Below are positions 17,903-26,718 of a DNA stretch of 64,000 nt, in pieces. Every line of letters starts with the position of its first letter. The stretch's first letter is position 1. The notes under the pieces were generated by a model, which did no database searches, was not told where the DNA came from, and saw only the letters and a program-made list of their open reading frames with translations. The translations under genes were made by a program, and so were the position numbers. Source of the DNA: Nitrospira defluvii (GTDB lineage: Bacteria; Nitrospirota; Nitrospiria; Nitrospirales; Nitrospiraceae); assembly GCF_905220995.1 (NCBI RefSeq), contig NZ_CAJNBJ010000021.1:112488-176487 (forward strand). The letters are read 5' to 3'.

Positions 17903-19263
17903 CGTCTCTCGGAGTGGCCGAGCGAGCGCTCCGACCGCTGTCGGCGCTGCCCCTCCGTCGAGGGCCCTCGCGCCGGCAACAACGCAGCAATGATGTCCGC
18001 GCTGCGCTGAAGCGCCCCCTGGTTATCCGCCACAACCTGCCGCGCCGCCTGCCCCATCCGGTTCACGGTTGCCGGATCGCTGAGCAATTCGCGCAGGCCC
18101 TGCGCAAGTCCGGCTGCATCCGGCACGATCCGACCTCCCTGAGCATTCAACAAGAGGGCCGCCACTTCCGCGCAATGATCGGTGTGGGGACCGAACAGCA
18201 CCGGCTTACCCCACACTGCCGGCTCCAGCAGATTGTGCCCGCCCACGGGGACCAGCGTCCCGCCGACAAACGCCACCACGGCCTCACGATACAGCAGGGC
18301 CAACTCGCCGCGTGTATCCAACACCACCACGCGCGGCCCAGTTCCGGTCATCGCGCCGCTGCTCCCCACACTCCGGCGGGACACCGCAAGCCCCTTTGCG
18401 ACCACCATCTGCTCGACCTGTGCCGCTCGCTCGATATGCCGTGGCGCCAGCACCAATCGCAGATCAGGGAAGGTCTCACACAAGGACTGATAGGCCGTCA
18501 CGATCGCTTCTTCCTCCCCGGGATGAGTGCTGCCCGCAACGACGAGTTGTACCCGTTCGGTAAACCCCAAGGCTTCCTTGGAGACCACCCTACCTCCCGC
18601 GGCGGCCTGCGGAACCGGCTGGTCGAATTTGATGTTGCCGGTGCAATTGACTCGCGCCGCGTCGGCGCCCAGATCGATCATGCGTTGCGCGTCGCGCTCC
18701 GACTGCATGAGGCACCGGGTAATCATATTCAACATCGTCCGATAGAACCCCCGGATAACGGGCAGGCGTTGCCGTTCGAACGACCGCGTGGAGAGCCGCC
18801 CGTTGACCAGTACCGAGGGGATCTGACGCTGCCACAAGCTCCGAAGCAGATTCGGCCAGAGCTCGGTTTCGACGAACACATACAGGTTCGGTCTGAGTTC
18901 CTCGATCGCCTGATTGACGACCCAGGGAAAATCCAGCGGAGCGTAACGGTGTTCGGCCACTCCTTCCAGCCGCTGCTCCACCGCCTCACGCCCGGTTTCG
19001 GTGACGGTCGAGACCACCAATCGGGCGTCGGGATACCGCCGGCGCAGTTCACGCACGAGCGGAGCCACCGCCACCACTTCGCCCAGGGACACCGCATGAA
19101 TCCAGATACAGGTCGAGAAGCCGTTCGCATCGAGATGCCGCGTTATGGCACGCAACCCCAGGCGCTGCGGCAAGCCACGACGACATCGCTGTTTCGCCAA
19201 TAGAACGCACAGAATGATCGGGGAAACCAACAGCAGGAGGCTGTTATAGAGCAGGTACCACAT
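17899..19263 (-). CDS. waaA: 3-deoxy-D-manno-octulosonic acid transferase
   Basis: KdtA/WaaA adds Kdo to lipid IVA from CMP-Kdo. 454 aa with an N-terminal membrane anchor (about residues 4-23), then WIHAVSLGEVVAVAPL including the conserved glutamate E62, an FVETELWPN segment, and the donor-side AGSTHPGEEE. GT30 family, GT-B fold. It starts with an ATG that overlaps the TAA of the shifted frame of the DUF374 gene upstream (TAATG), which suggests that termination in that frame matters for its translation. A monofunctional or bifunctional mode cannot be read from sequence. Confidence 0.94.
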   Translation of the reverse strand: MWYLLYNSLLLLVSPIILCVLLAKQRCRRGLPQRLGLRAITRHLDANGFSTCIWIHAVSLGEVVAVAPLVRELRRRYPDARLVVSTVTETGREAVEQRLEGVAEHRYAPLDFPWVVNQAIEELRPNLYVFVETELWPNLLRSLWQRQIPSVLVNGRLSTRSFERQRLPVIRGFYRTMLNMITRCLMQSERDAQRMIDLGADAARVNCTGNIKFDQPVPQAAAGGRVVSKEALGFTERVQLVVAGSTHPGEEEAIVTAYQSLCETFPDLRLVLAPRHIERAAQVEQMVVAKGLAVSRRSVGSSGAMTGTGPRVVVLDTRGELALLYREAVVAFVGGTLVPVGGHNLLEPAVWGKPVLFGPHTDHCAEVAALLLNAQGGRIVPDAAGLAQGLRELLSDPATVNRMGQAARQVVADNQGALQRSADIIAALLPARGPSTEGQRRQRSERSLGHSERR

Positions 19264-19975
19264 TACGGACGAGCCCGCCGGGCCGCCGCATCGGCCTCGA
19301 TCGTCAGGCGATTCAGGGTCTCTTCCAAGGTCCGGCGCAGGCGCTCCAGGTCGTCAGCGGACGCATCGGGCGGTATCCAAATGGGCGGGCCCATGAGGAA
19401 AGTGCCCCGAGAGAACGGATAGGGCATGATGAACCGGTCCCAGCTCGCGAAGAGTTTTTTTTTGAGCAGCCGAACGCCATTGGGATAATCGGACATCCGG
19501 TCGCCCGCGCCAGTTGGACCACGCCGACCTTGGCGATCTGGCGAGGACCCTTCGGACCGTCCGGCGTCAGCGCCAGATTCCCGCCAGACCGGCCGATGCG
19601 AATCATGCGGCGAAGCGCTTCTGCGCCCCCTCTGGTGCTGGAACCGCGAACCGCATCCAACCCGAAACGCGCGATGATCCGACGGATCAACTCACCGTCG
19701 CGATGCTGACTGATCAGCACATGCGCCTCCAGCCGTGGAATTGCCAGCGGCATCATCAATTGCTGAGCATGCCAGAATGCGAGGATGACCGCACGCCCTT
19801 CGGCGAACAGACGGGACACATGTTCGCCGCCCTCGGTGTGCCAATCCATCGTGCGGCGCAGGGCCTGAATGACGGCATACCCGACCGGCGGAACGACCGC
19901 GAGTTTCACGGCGTTCGTCACGCGCTTCATGAGCGGCGGCTTCTGTTGCGGAACTGTTGCGGACTCGTTCGTCAC
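19263..19975 (-). CDS. DUF374 acyltransferase-like protein, frame broken at an A9 run
   Basis: Lysophospholipid-acyltransferase-like protein of the DUF374 type, often next to kdtA/msbA. From GTG 19975 (SD GAGAGGGA) the zero frame shows FWHAQQLMMPL, GSSTRGGAEAL and LTPDGPKGP, the family core. After GCSKK the zero frame runs into unrelated residues and stops at 19313. Homology-like sequence resumes one frame over (KLFASWDRFIMPYPFSRG) and ends at 19263, where the stop overlaps the kdtA start. The joint is nine A residues (minus strand 19463-19455) ending AAAAAAC. Joined, the protein would be about 237 aa. Possible causes: sequencing error in the homopolymer, real mutation, transcriptional slippage, or -1 frameshifting. 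Confidence 0.8.
19455..19463 (-). other. A9 slippery homopolymer in the DUF374 gene
   Basis: On the coding strand the sequence reads TCA AAA AAA AAC in the zero frame, which contains the -1 slippery heptamer A AAA AAC; a one-base backward slip puts the ribosome in the frame that carries the rest of the protein. A9 runs are also known sites of RNA-polymerase slippage. Confidence 0.75.
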
Positions 19976-20002
19976 GGCTGCCGTTCCCTCTCTGCGACCC
20001 GT

Positions 20003-21739
20003 TTACTGCGGAAGCGCATCGGCAAACTGCATCGCATGCAAACGCTTGTACAAGCCACCCCTGCGCAACAACTCTTCATGCGTGCCCACCTCCGCCACCG
20101 TTCCATGATCCAACACCACGATGCGGTCGGCATTTTGAATCGTCGAGAGCCGGTGCGCCACGACCATGGTCGTCCGGTTCTTCATCAAATTCGCCAGAGC
20201 CAACTGCACGATACGCTCCGACTGGGTATCGAGGGCGGAGGTGGCTTCGTCGAGGATCAAAATCGGCGGGTCACGCAGGATCGCCCGGGCAATCGCCAAC
20301 CGTTGTCGCTCGCCTCCCGACAATTTGAGGCCACGCTCGCCGATCAGCGTCTCGTAGCCGTCCGGCAGGCGCTCGATGAACTCGTGCGCGTAGGCCAGTT
20401 GTGCCGCGCGCATCACCTCCTCCGCCGTCGCCCCCTGCCGTCCATATCCGATATTGTTCCGCACCGTATCATCAAACAACACCACTTCTTGCGACACGAT
20501 CCCGATTTGCGCGCGCACCGACTGCAATGTGCAGGTTCGGACATCGACTCCGTCGATCAGGATCTGCCCCCCGGTCGGCTCATAAAATCTCGGCAACAGG
20601 CTGACCAGGGTGGTCTTGCCACTCCCGCTGCTGCCCACAAATGCGATGATCTCTCCCGCGCGAATCGTTAAGTCGATCCCGGTCAACGCCGCATCTGCCT
20701 GCCCGTCATACCGAAAAGCGACCTGCCGGAACTCGAGCGAGCGGGAGATCGCCGGAAGGTGGTTCAGCCCGCCGTTCTCCTGTTGTTCCGTAGGAAGGTC
20801 CAAGACGTCGAAGACCCGCTCCGCCGCAGCCATCGCCTGTTGCACGGTGTTGTTGGCACCCGACAACCGGCGAATCGGCGTATAGGCCATAAACATCGCG
20901 GCCAAAAATGAAAAGAATGCGCCGGGCGTCATTTCATCGTGAATCACCAGATAGCCGCCGTACCAGATGATCCCCGCAACCCCGAGCACACCGATGACCT
21001 CCATATGCGAAGATCCCAGCGAGGAGACCTGGATCGCTTTCATCGTGGTGTGGATGAACGCATCGTTGCTCTGACGGAATCGCTTCGCTTCTTCTTCTTC
21101 CCGGCCGAACGATTTCACCATGCGAATCCCGGCCAGGGTTTCCTGGAGCGTCGACGCCATGTCCCCCATGCGCTCCTGCCCGCGCGTCGCGAGGCCCCTC
21201 AGCTTCTTGCCCATCCGGGCCATCGTGACCACCGACAGCGGCACGACGATCATCGAGACCATGGCCAACTTCCAGTTTTGATAAATGATCACCCCGATCA
21301 TCGCCAGAAAGGTCAGCCCCTGCTGAAACAGATCTTTCAAGACGCCGGCGACGGCGTTTGCCATCTGGTTCACATCGTTGATGACCCGCGACACCAGACG
21401 GCCGGACGTATTGGTATCGTGAAACCGGACCGGTAACCGGACCAGCTTGGAAAAGAGTTGCTCTCTGATGTCGCCGATCACCTGATTGCCGACATAGTTC
21501 ATCAAATAGTTTTGCCCGTAGTTGAACACACCTTTCAACACCGCCACCGCCAGAATGGCGACCGGCAGCACCAGGAGCAAACTTTCGTCCTTGCTGATGA
21601 AGAGACCATCCAACACCGGGCGCACCAGCCAGGCGTAGGCAGCGGAGAGGCCGGCGACGAGGAGCGCGCAGGCAAACGCGGCGGCCAACCGCAGTCGGTA
21701 GGGGTACAGGTAGCTGAGGAGACGCAGATACTGCTTCAT
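20003..21739 (-). CDS. msbA: Lipid A export ABC transporter (ATPase/permease)
   Basis: Half-transporter that flips core-lipid A across the inner membrane. About 578 aa: six membrane helices in roughly the first 310 residues, then the nucleotide-binding domain with FVGSSGSGKTTL (Walker A), KLSGGERQRLAIARA (signature), LILDEATSALD (Walker B) and the H-loop VAHRLST. ATG at 21739 overlaps the lpxB stop (ATGA), so I prefer it to the ATG at 21748. It stands between lpxB and the DUF374/kdtA pair, the expected order for lipid A completion and export. Confidence 0.94.
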   Translation of the reverse strand: MKQYLRLLSYLYPYRLRLAAAFACALLVAGLSAAYAWLVRPVLDGLFISKDESLLLVLPVAILAVAVLKGVFNYGQNYLMNYVGNQVIGDIREQLFSKLVRLPVRFHDTNTSGRLVSRVINDVNQMANAVAGVLKDLFQQGLTFLAMIGVIIYQNWKLAMVSMIVVPLSVVTMARMGKKLRGLATRGQERMGDMASTLQETLAGIRMVKSFGREEEEAKRFRQSNDAFIHTTMKAIQVSSLGSSHMEVIGVLGVAGIIWYGGYLVIHDEMTPGAFFSFLAAMFMAYTPIRRLSGANNTVQQAMAAAERVFDVLDLPTEQQENGGLNHLPAISRSLEFRQVAFRYDGQADAALTGIDLTIRAGEIIAFVGSSGSGKTTLVSLLPRFYEPTGGQILIDGVDVRTCTLQSVRAQIGIVSQEVVLFDDTVRNNIGYGRQGATAEEVMRAAQLAYAHEFIERLPDGYETLIGERGLKLSGGERQRLAIARAILRDPPILILDEATSALDTQSERIVQLALANLMKNRTTMVVAHRLSTIQNADRIVVLDHGTVAEVGTHEELLRRGGLYKRLHAMQFADALPQ

Positions 21740-22869
21740 GAGCGGCACTCCGCCAGCACGGTCTCTGCCGCCCGGTGGGAGGCTCCAGGGGTGCCGAGCG
21801 CCTCACGCACGGACCGCAAGGCGGCCTTCATCTCGTCATAGGCGCGACGATCCGTCAACAGTCGCACGGTTTCATGGGCCAACCGTTCCGGAGTCGCTTC
21901 GTCATGGATCAGCTCGGGGACGATCCCCCGTCCGGCAACAAGGTTCGCCAACCCGATCCATGGCACTCGAATCAACAGCCGCGCCAATCGGTAGGTGATC
22001 CAGGAGGGGGCCCGGTAAAACAGAATCATAGGCGTGCCCACCACGGCCGCCTGCAAGGTGGAGGTCCCCGACTTGACGACCAGCAGGTCCGATGCGGCCA
22101 TCACTTCGCTGGACACATTTCGAAAGACCTTGATAGGAACCGGACTGCTCTTCAAGAGGTCCGCAAGAAACTGGTCCTGCACCGAGGAGGCTTGCGCCAG
22201 AACGAACTGCATGGTCGGGTGGCGTTCCACGAGACGCTTCACCGTCTCCAACAGCAGCGGTACATGTTCCAGCAGCTCGGCCTTGCGGCTTCCTGGGAAT
22301 AATCCGATCACCGGCCCATCATCCGTCAGGCCGAACTGGCGGCGCAGCGCCGCCCGGTCATACGTCGGCGCCACTTCGTCAAGGAGTGGATTGCCGACAA
22401 AGGTACAACGCACGCCGGCTTTCTTATAGAGCGGCTCCTCGAACGGCAGAATCGCCACCACATGGTCGACCCGCTGCTGAATCCAGCGCATCCGCCCCCT
22501 GCGCCACGCCCAGATCTGCGGCGCAATGTAGTACAACACTTTGAGACCGCTGGCTTTGGCCACACGCGCAAAATGAAAGTTGAGCCCGGGATTGTCGATC
22601 AGGACCACGAGGTCCCAGCGCTCGCGTTTGATCAAGGCCCGGATGCGGGAGATTCGCTGCAGCATGGCCTTCACGGCGGACAGGCCGATCAGCCCCATGA
22701 CGTCCAACTGCGGGATATCCTTGACCACCTCCGCACCGGCCGCCCGCATTGATGCCCCGCCGATACCCACGATCTGAAGGTCGGGCGAAAGGGCCTTCAA
22801 CGCCTTGACCAAGTGAGCCCCATGGAGGTCCCCGGACGCCTCTCCGGTCACGATTAGGATGCGCGGCAT
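21736..22869 (-). CDS. lpxB: Lipid-A-disaccharide synthase
   Basis: Joins UDP-2,3-diacylglucosamine to lipid X to form the lipid A disaccharide 1-phosphate (GT19, peripheral inner membrane). 377 aa; ILIVTGEASGDLHGAHL at the N-terminus, IDNPGLNFHFA (the catalytic D in this segment), IAPQIWAWRRGR, and FPGSRKAE followed by SGTSTLQAAVVGTPM for donor binding. Preceded by the Gfo/Idh/MocA dehydrogenase gene (38-base gap) and coupled to msbA by an ATGA overlap. Length is normal. Confidence 0.95.
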   Translation of the reverse strand: MPRILIVTGEASGDLHGAHLVKALKALSPDLQIVGIGGASMRAAGAEVVKDIPQLDVMGLIGLSAVKAMLQRISRIRALIKRERWDLVVLIDNPGLNFHFARVAKASGLKVLYYIAPQIWAWRRGRMRWIQQRVDHVVAILPFEEPLYKKAGVRCTFVGNPLLDEVAPTYDRAALRRQFGLTDDGPVIGLFPGSRKAELLEHVPLLLETVKRLVERHPTMQFVLAQASSVQDQFLADLLKSSPVPIKVFRNVSSEVMAASDLLVVKSGTSTLQAAVVGTPMILFYRAPSWITYRLARLLIRVPWIGLANLVAGRGIVPELIHDEATPERLAHETVRLLTDRRAYDEMKAALRSVREALGTPGASHRAAETVLAECRS

Positions 22870-22907
22870 GTCGTTGTGCTCATGCGGACAGACAAGAGGT
22901 GGCCTTT

Positions 22908-23897
22908 CTATACCGGTTCGTGGCCGAAGGCTGCCGCCGTCGCGTCGTCGACGGAATGGCGTTGCGTGAATTGGCGGATGGCATCCAGCACCCGCGCGGC
23001 GAGATTGAGCGCCGCCTCCCCGTCTTCACCGGACACGACGGGGCGTGATCCCGTGGCCACGGCGTGCACGAACGCATCCAATTCAAGCCGCAACGGCTCC
23101 TCATCGCCCGCCTGGAAGGTTTCGACATCAATCGTCGGACGCGGTCCGCCACCTTGCACTCGTCGAGACACCATCGCCTGGCGCGTTTGAAAATCGATCG
23201 ACACGTACCGGTCCCGCTGAAAGAACCGCAACCGGCGCATCTTATTCGTGGACACACGACTGGCCGTCAGGTTGGCGACACACCCGCTCGCGAATGCGAT
23301 GCGGGCATTGGCGATATCGATGTTCGGCGACAGCACCGGCACCCCGGCAGCCCGCACTTCCTCCACCGGTCCGGGGTTGAACGACAGGACAAGATCCAGG
23401 TCATGAATCATGAGATCCAACACGACATCGACATCGGTCCCCCGCTCCCCAAAGGCGCTGAGACGATGTCCCTCGATAAAGGCCGGACGTTCGATATGCG
23501 ACCGCATGCGCTGCATGATCGGATTGAACCGCTCACTATGCCCGACCTGCAAGAGACAGCCACGACGGGCGGCCAACTCGACCAACTCGCGGGCCTCTGC
23601 CGAGGTGACGGCGATCGGCTTTTCAACCAACACATGTTTCCCCGCGTCGAGACAGGCCTTCGCCGCGGAAAAATGCGCAGAGGTCGGCGCCGCGACGCTG
23701 ACGAGATCGACCTGCGCCAGCAGGTCGGCCAGGTTCGTCCAGGCTTGCACGCCATGACGATCGGCGATCAACGCGGCGCGGTCGGCCGACGCATCACACA
23801 CACCCGCCAGGACCACGCCGGGTAACGTCGCATAGTGCCGGGCATGGTGCTGACCGAGGTGGCCGACACCGACGACCCCTGCCCGAAGTGATGTCAT
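22908..23897 (-). CDS. Gfo/Idh/MocA-family NAD-dependent dehydrogenase in the lipid A operon
   Basis: 329 aa from ATG 23897. Rossmann loop GVVGVGHLGQHHARHY, then HVLVEKPIAVT (the EKP motif of the family, lysine near the active site) and a C-terminal alpha/beta domain with DLMIHDLDLVL. It stands between lpxI and lpxB. In Acidithiobacillus and Leptospira a dehydrogenase of this family (GnnA) next to an aminotransferase (GnnB) converts UDP-GlcNAc to the 3-amino sugar of lipid A. Here no aminotransferase is adjacent, so a GnnA role is only a possibility; other oxidoreductases of unknown role sit at the same place in several phyla. Confidence 0.82.
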   Translation of the reverse strand: MTSLRAGVVGVGHLGQHHARHYATLPGVVLAGVCDASADRAALIADRHGVQAWTNLADLLAQVDLVSVAAPTSAHFSAAKACLDAGKHVLVEKPIAVTSAEARELVELAARRGCLLQVGHSERFNPIMQRMRSHIERPAFIEGHRLSAFGERGTDVDVVLDLMIHDLDLVLSFNPGPVEEVRAAGVPVLSPNIDIANARIAFASGCVANLTASRVSTNKMRRLRFFQRDRYVSIDFQTRQAMVSRRVQGGGPRPTIDVETFQAGDEEPLRLELDAFVHAVATGSRPVVSGEDGEAALNLAARVLDAIRQFTQRHSVDDATAAAFGHEPV

Positions 23898-23949
23898 CGA
23901 AGCCCCCACTGCCTCACGCAACTGACGGTCGCACGGATATCGAGTCGAC

Positions 23950-24792
23950 TCATGTCATTCCAACGATGGCGATCCCGGCGCGGTTCGCCTTCGCGATCGT
24001 GTCGTCGCGGTCCAGAAGAATTCCGCGTCCGGCTTCCAATGCCAGGACGGAGGCCTTCACGCTTTCCATCACTTCGATCGTCCGCGGGCCGACGGCGGGA
24101 AGATCGAACCGGAGGTCCTGCTGAGGTTTACACCGCTTGACGACCACCGCACCGCCGTGCGCCAATTCCCCGCCCCGGCGGATCGCCCCATCGGTGCCCT
24201 CCACCGCCTCCACCGCGACGATGACGCCGTCCTTCACCACCACGCATTGGCCGATATCCAGCGCACCAATCTGCTTTCCCACATCCCAGCCATACTGAAT
24301 GTCGGCCCATTCCTTCTTGCTGGGTTCACGTCGCGTCAACGTGCCCGTCTCGACGAGAATCCCTTGCAGTCCGAACGTCGACTCGCAGATCCGGATGCCC
24401 TCCTGCTCGATCTCCTCCGCGACCCGGCGCAAGATATCGTCGTCCTTCAGATGAATCAGCTTGGCCGCCAAGGCCAGGGCACGAAAGTCGGGACGCACCG
24501 TCGAGAAGACATGGGTCTTCTTCACTCCCCCCAGCATAACGGCCTGTTGCACGCCGTCACTTTTGAGGGCGTCGATCAGTTTGCCGAACTGCCCGATTTT
24601 GATCCAGTGAATGCGATCGACATGCTGCGCCAGTTCCGGGTCGGTCTCCCCTTCATGCGCCACCGCACAGACCTCGTACCCGAGCCGTCTGGCGTTGTCG
24701 GCGAAGATGATCGGAAACCGGCCGTTGCCGGCGATGAGCCCGATCCGCCCACCCTGGGGAGCCGTCCTGTCTGCATGCACCTGCTCGCCCAC
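23950..24792 (-). CDS. lpxI: UDP-2,3-diacylglucosamine pyrophosphatase, LpxI type
   Basis: Hydrolyses UDP-2,3-diacylglucosamine to lipid X, replacing LpxH of proteobacteria such as E. coli. 280 aa from GTG 24792, which follows the lpxA stop by 4 bases and has AGAGGAA as SD inside lpxA; the longer frame to 24969 is antisense-like and has no homology. N-terminal domain begins IGLIAGNGRFP; the C-terminal catalytic domain contains VVVKDGVIVAVEAVEGTD and LPAVGPRTIE, typical of LpxI. The lpxA-lpxI-dehydrogenase-lpxB order is characteristic of organisms that use LpxI. Confidence 0.92.
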   Translation of the reverse strand: MGEQVHADRTAPQGGRIGLIAGNGRFPIIFADNARRLGYEVCAVAHEGETDPELAQHVDRIHWIKIGQFGKLIDALKSDGVQQAVMLGGVKKTHVFSTVRPDFRALALAAKLIHLKDDDILRRVAEEIEQEGIRICESTFGLQGILVETGTLTRREPSKKEWADIQYGWDVGKQIGALDIGQCVVVKDGVIVAVEAVEGTDGAIRRGGELAHGGAVVVKRCKPQQDLRFDLPAVGPRTIEVMESVKASVLALEAGRGILLDRDDTIAKANRAGIAIVGMT

Positions 24793-24796
24793 CGGG

Positions 24797-25606
24797 CTAT
24801 TCCTCTTCGTCTTCCTGACCTTTTCCGACCGACCGACAAATGCCGCGCTTGCTGCCTTGCATGAACTCGGCGACCTGGAGCACGTCCTGACTCGCACTGA
24901 ACTGTTCACGCGCCAGCTTGACGGCCTCCGAGACACGATGTCCCGACCGGAACAGCAACTCGTACGCATGCTTCAACGCCGCAATACGTTCGGCGGAGAA
25001 GCCATGCCGGCGCAGGCCGATGGAGTTCAAACCGTACATGCGGGCCCGGTACCCTCCGGCCGCACGCATGAACGGCGGGAGATCCTGCCCGAGCGCGCAA
25101 CAGCCTCCGACCATGGCATAGGCGCCGATTCGCACGAATTGGTGAATGCCCGAGAGCCCGCCGATGATGGCATGATCGCCGATCGTGATATGGCCGGCCA
25201 GACTGGCGGCATTCGCCAGAATCAAATGATTACCCAAATGGCAATCGTGGGCGACATGAACGTACGCCATAAGAAAATTCGCGTTTCCCACGGAGGTCAC
25301 GCCGCCGCCCTGCACGGTCGCCCGATTGACCGTCACATACTCGCGCAGGATATTGTCGTGACCGATCACGACTTTGGTCGGCTCGCCCTTATACTGCATA
25401 TGCTGCGGCGGCCCTCCCACGGAGACGAACGGATGCAACTCGCATCGTTCCCCGATGTCGGTCCAGCCGTCGATCGCCACATGCGACAGGACTCGCGTGC
25501 CGGCGCCGATTGTGACGTGTTCTCCGACGACGGAGTAGGCCCCGACTTCTACATCATCTGCGAGCACCGCTTTCGGATGGATCACCGCGGTCGGATGAAT
25601 CTTCAC
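24797..25606 (-). CDS. lpxA: UDP-N-acetylglucosamine acyltransferase
   Basis: First enzyme of lipid A synthesis: moves a 3-hydroxyacyl chain from ACP to UDP-GlcNAc. 269 aa built of left-handed beta-helix hexapeptide repeats (IHPTAVIHPKAVLADDVEVG...), with the conserved VTVNRAT and the catalytic-type histidine segment AHDCHLG in the middle, and a helical C-terminus (VSEAVKLAREQF). Follows fabZ after a 66-base gap. lpxD, which usually stands between ompH and fabZ, is missing from this locus, so that step must be encoded elsewhere. Confidence 0.95.
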   Translation of the reverse strand: MKIHPTAVIHPKAVLADDVEVGAYSVVGEHVTIGAGTRVLSHVAIDGWTDIGERCELHPFVSVGGPPQHMQYKGEPTKVVIGHDNILREYVTVNRATVQGGGVTSVGNANFLMAYVHVAHDCHLGNHLILANAASLAGHITIGDHAIIGGLSGIHQFVRIGAYAMVGGCCALGQDLPPFMRAAGGYRARMYGLNSIGLRRHGFSAERIAALKHAYELLFRSGHRVSEAVKLAREQFSASQDVLQVAEFMQGSKRGICRSVGKGQEDEEE

Positions 25607-25672
25607 TCACACCTCCTCACATCACCCTCTACCCTGTTCACTTCACGGATGCCGTCGAGCCGCATCGGCCGA

Positions 25673-26128
25673 TCACTGCGCGCCGGCCGGCTTTTCATCC
25701 GTCACCATCGCCGTGACTTCCGCTTCACAGACCAACTCGGTGTCGACAAACGCCTTTCCCTGCATTTTCCAGAAGGGTGCGCGTTTCTTCAGGACATCCA
25801 CCTCCAACCGGAGAATATCTCCGGGCACGACGGGCTTCCGGAATTTCGCCGCGTCGATTCCGGTGAGATAGACTACCGGCCGGCCCACGGAACCAAGCGA
25901 CTTGAACGCCAGGACCCCGCCCACCTGAGCCAACGCCTCGAGGATCAAGACTCCCGGCATGACCGGCCGCCCCGGGAAATGCCCCTGGAAGAACGGCTCA
26001 TTGATCGTGACGTTCTTGATCCCCACGATGCGACGATCCGGATCGAGTTCACGGATGCGATCGACGAGCAAAAACGGATACCGGTGGGGAAGAATCGATT
26101 GAATCTCAATACTGTCCATCACTGACAT
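25673..26128 (-). CDS. fabZ: 3-hydroxyacyl-[ACP] dehydratase
   Basis: Dehydrates 3-hydroxyacyl-ACP in fatty-acid elongation and competes with LpxA/LpxD for hydroxyacyl-ACP, which is why it is in the lpx operon. 151 aa hot-dog fold: LPHRYPFLLVDR (catalytic histidine), GHFPGRPVMPGVLILEALAQ (with the catalytic glutamate). Length is normal for FabZ. Lies between ompH and lpxA. Confidence 0.95.
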   Translation of the reverse strand: MSVMDSIEIQSILPHRYPFLLVDRIRELDPDRRIVGIKNVTINEPFFQGHFPGRPVMPGVLILEALAQVGGVLAFKSLGSVGRPVVYLTGIDAAKFRKPVVPGDILRLEVDVLKKRAPFWKMQGKAFVDTELVCEAEVTAMVTDEKPAGAQ

Positions 26129-26170
26129 CAGCCCCGCCTCCTGTCTTGCATGAACGATGACGACTGCCTG

Positions 26171-26707
26171 CTACTTGTTCTGCCGATCGAATTCCTTGAT
26201 GATCTGTTCCGTGAGATCGATCGACGGGTGACTGTACACCACGATCTTGACGGTCGTCTCACTCCCCCTGTCGATCACGGCCGTATACCCTTCCTTTTGC
26301 GCCACCGCCGAGGCGGCGGCCTGAATTTTCTGGGCGTACTCCGCGACCATCGACCGCTGTTTTTCCTGCACTTCACGGTTGAAGTCCTGAATCCGGCGTT
26401 GATACGCCTCCAGCTTGACCCGGAAATGCTCCTGCTTTTCCTTGCGGGCCTCTTCGGAGAGGGTCGTATCCTGAATGCCTTTTTCCAGCTCCTTCAATTC
26501 CTGGTCGTCGGAATCGATAATCTTCTGGCGTGTCGTGGAATAACTCTTGAGTTCCTCCAGCGCGCGCTTGCCGGCCACACTGCGCTCGATGACCTGTTGC
26601 TGATCCATCATCGCAACTTTGATACGATCTGCAGCCTGAGCCGAGTGCACACCCCAGACCAGCACCACCTGCGCGACCACGGCCACGATCCAATTACGTC
26701 CGTTCAT
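26171..26707 (-). CDS. OmpH/Skp-family periplasmic chaperone
   Basis: 178 aa from ATG 26707; signal peptide in residues 1-26 (hydrophobic VAVVAQVVLVWGV then AQAA cleavage region). The rest is a long charged coiled coil (about residues 65-130) between two short beta segments (IKVAMMDQQQVI; YTAVIDRG), the Skp jellyfish architecture. Holds unfolded outer-membrane proteins on their way to BamA. Immediately preceded by a second OmpH gene (11-base gap). Both copies have the beta segments, so neither is an obvious remnant. Confidence 0.88.
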   Translation of the reverse strand: MNGRNWIVAVVAQVVLVWGVHSAQAADRIKVAMMDQQQVIERSVAGKRALEELKSYSTTRQKIIDSDDQELKELEKGIQDTTLSEEARKEKQEHFRVKLEAYQRRIQDFNREVQEKQRSMVAEYAQKIQAAASAVAQKEGYTAVIDRGSETTVKIVVYSHPSIDLTEQIIKEFDRQNK

Positions 26708-26718
26708 GCGATCCCTCT

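Noticed and set aside
17914..19203. 429-codon plus-strand open frame opposite kdtA
   Set aside because: Shadow frame with Arg/His/Gln-rich content and no known fold.
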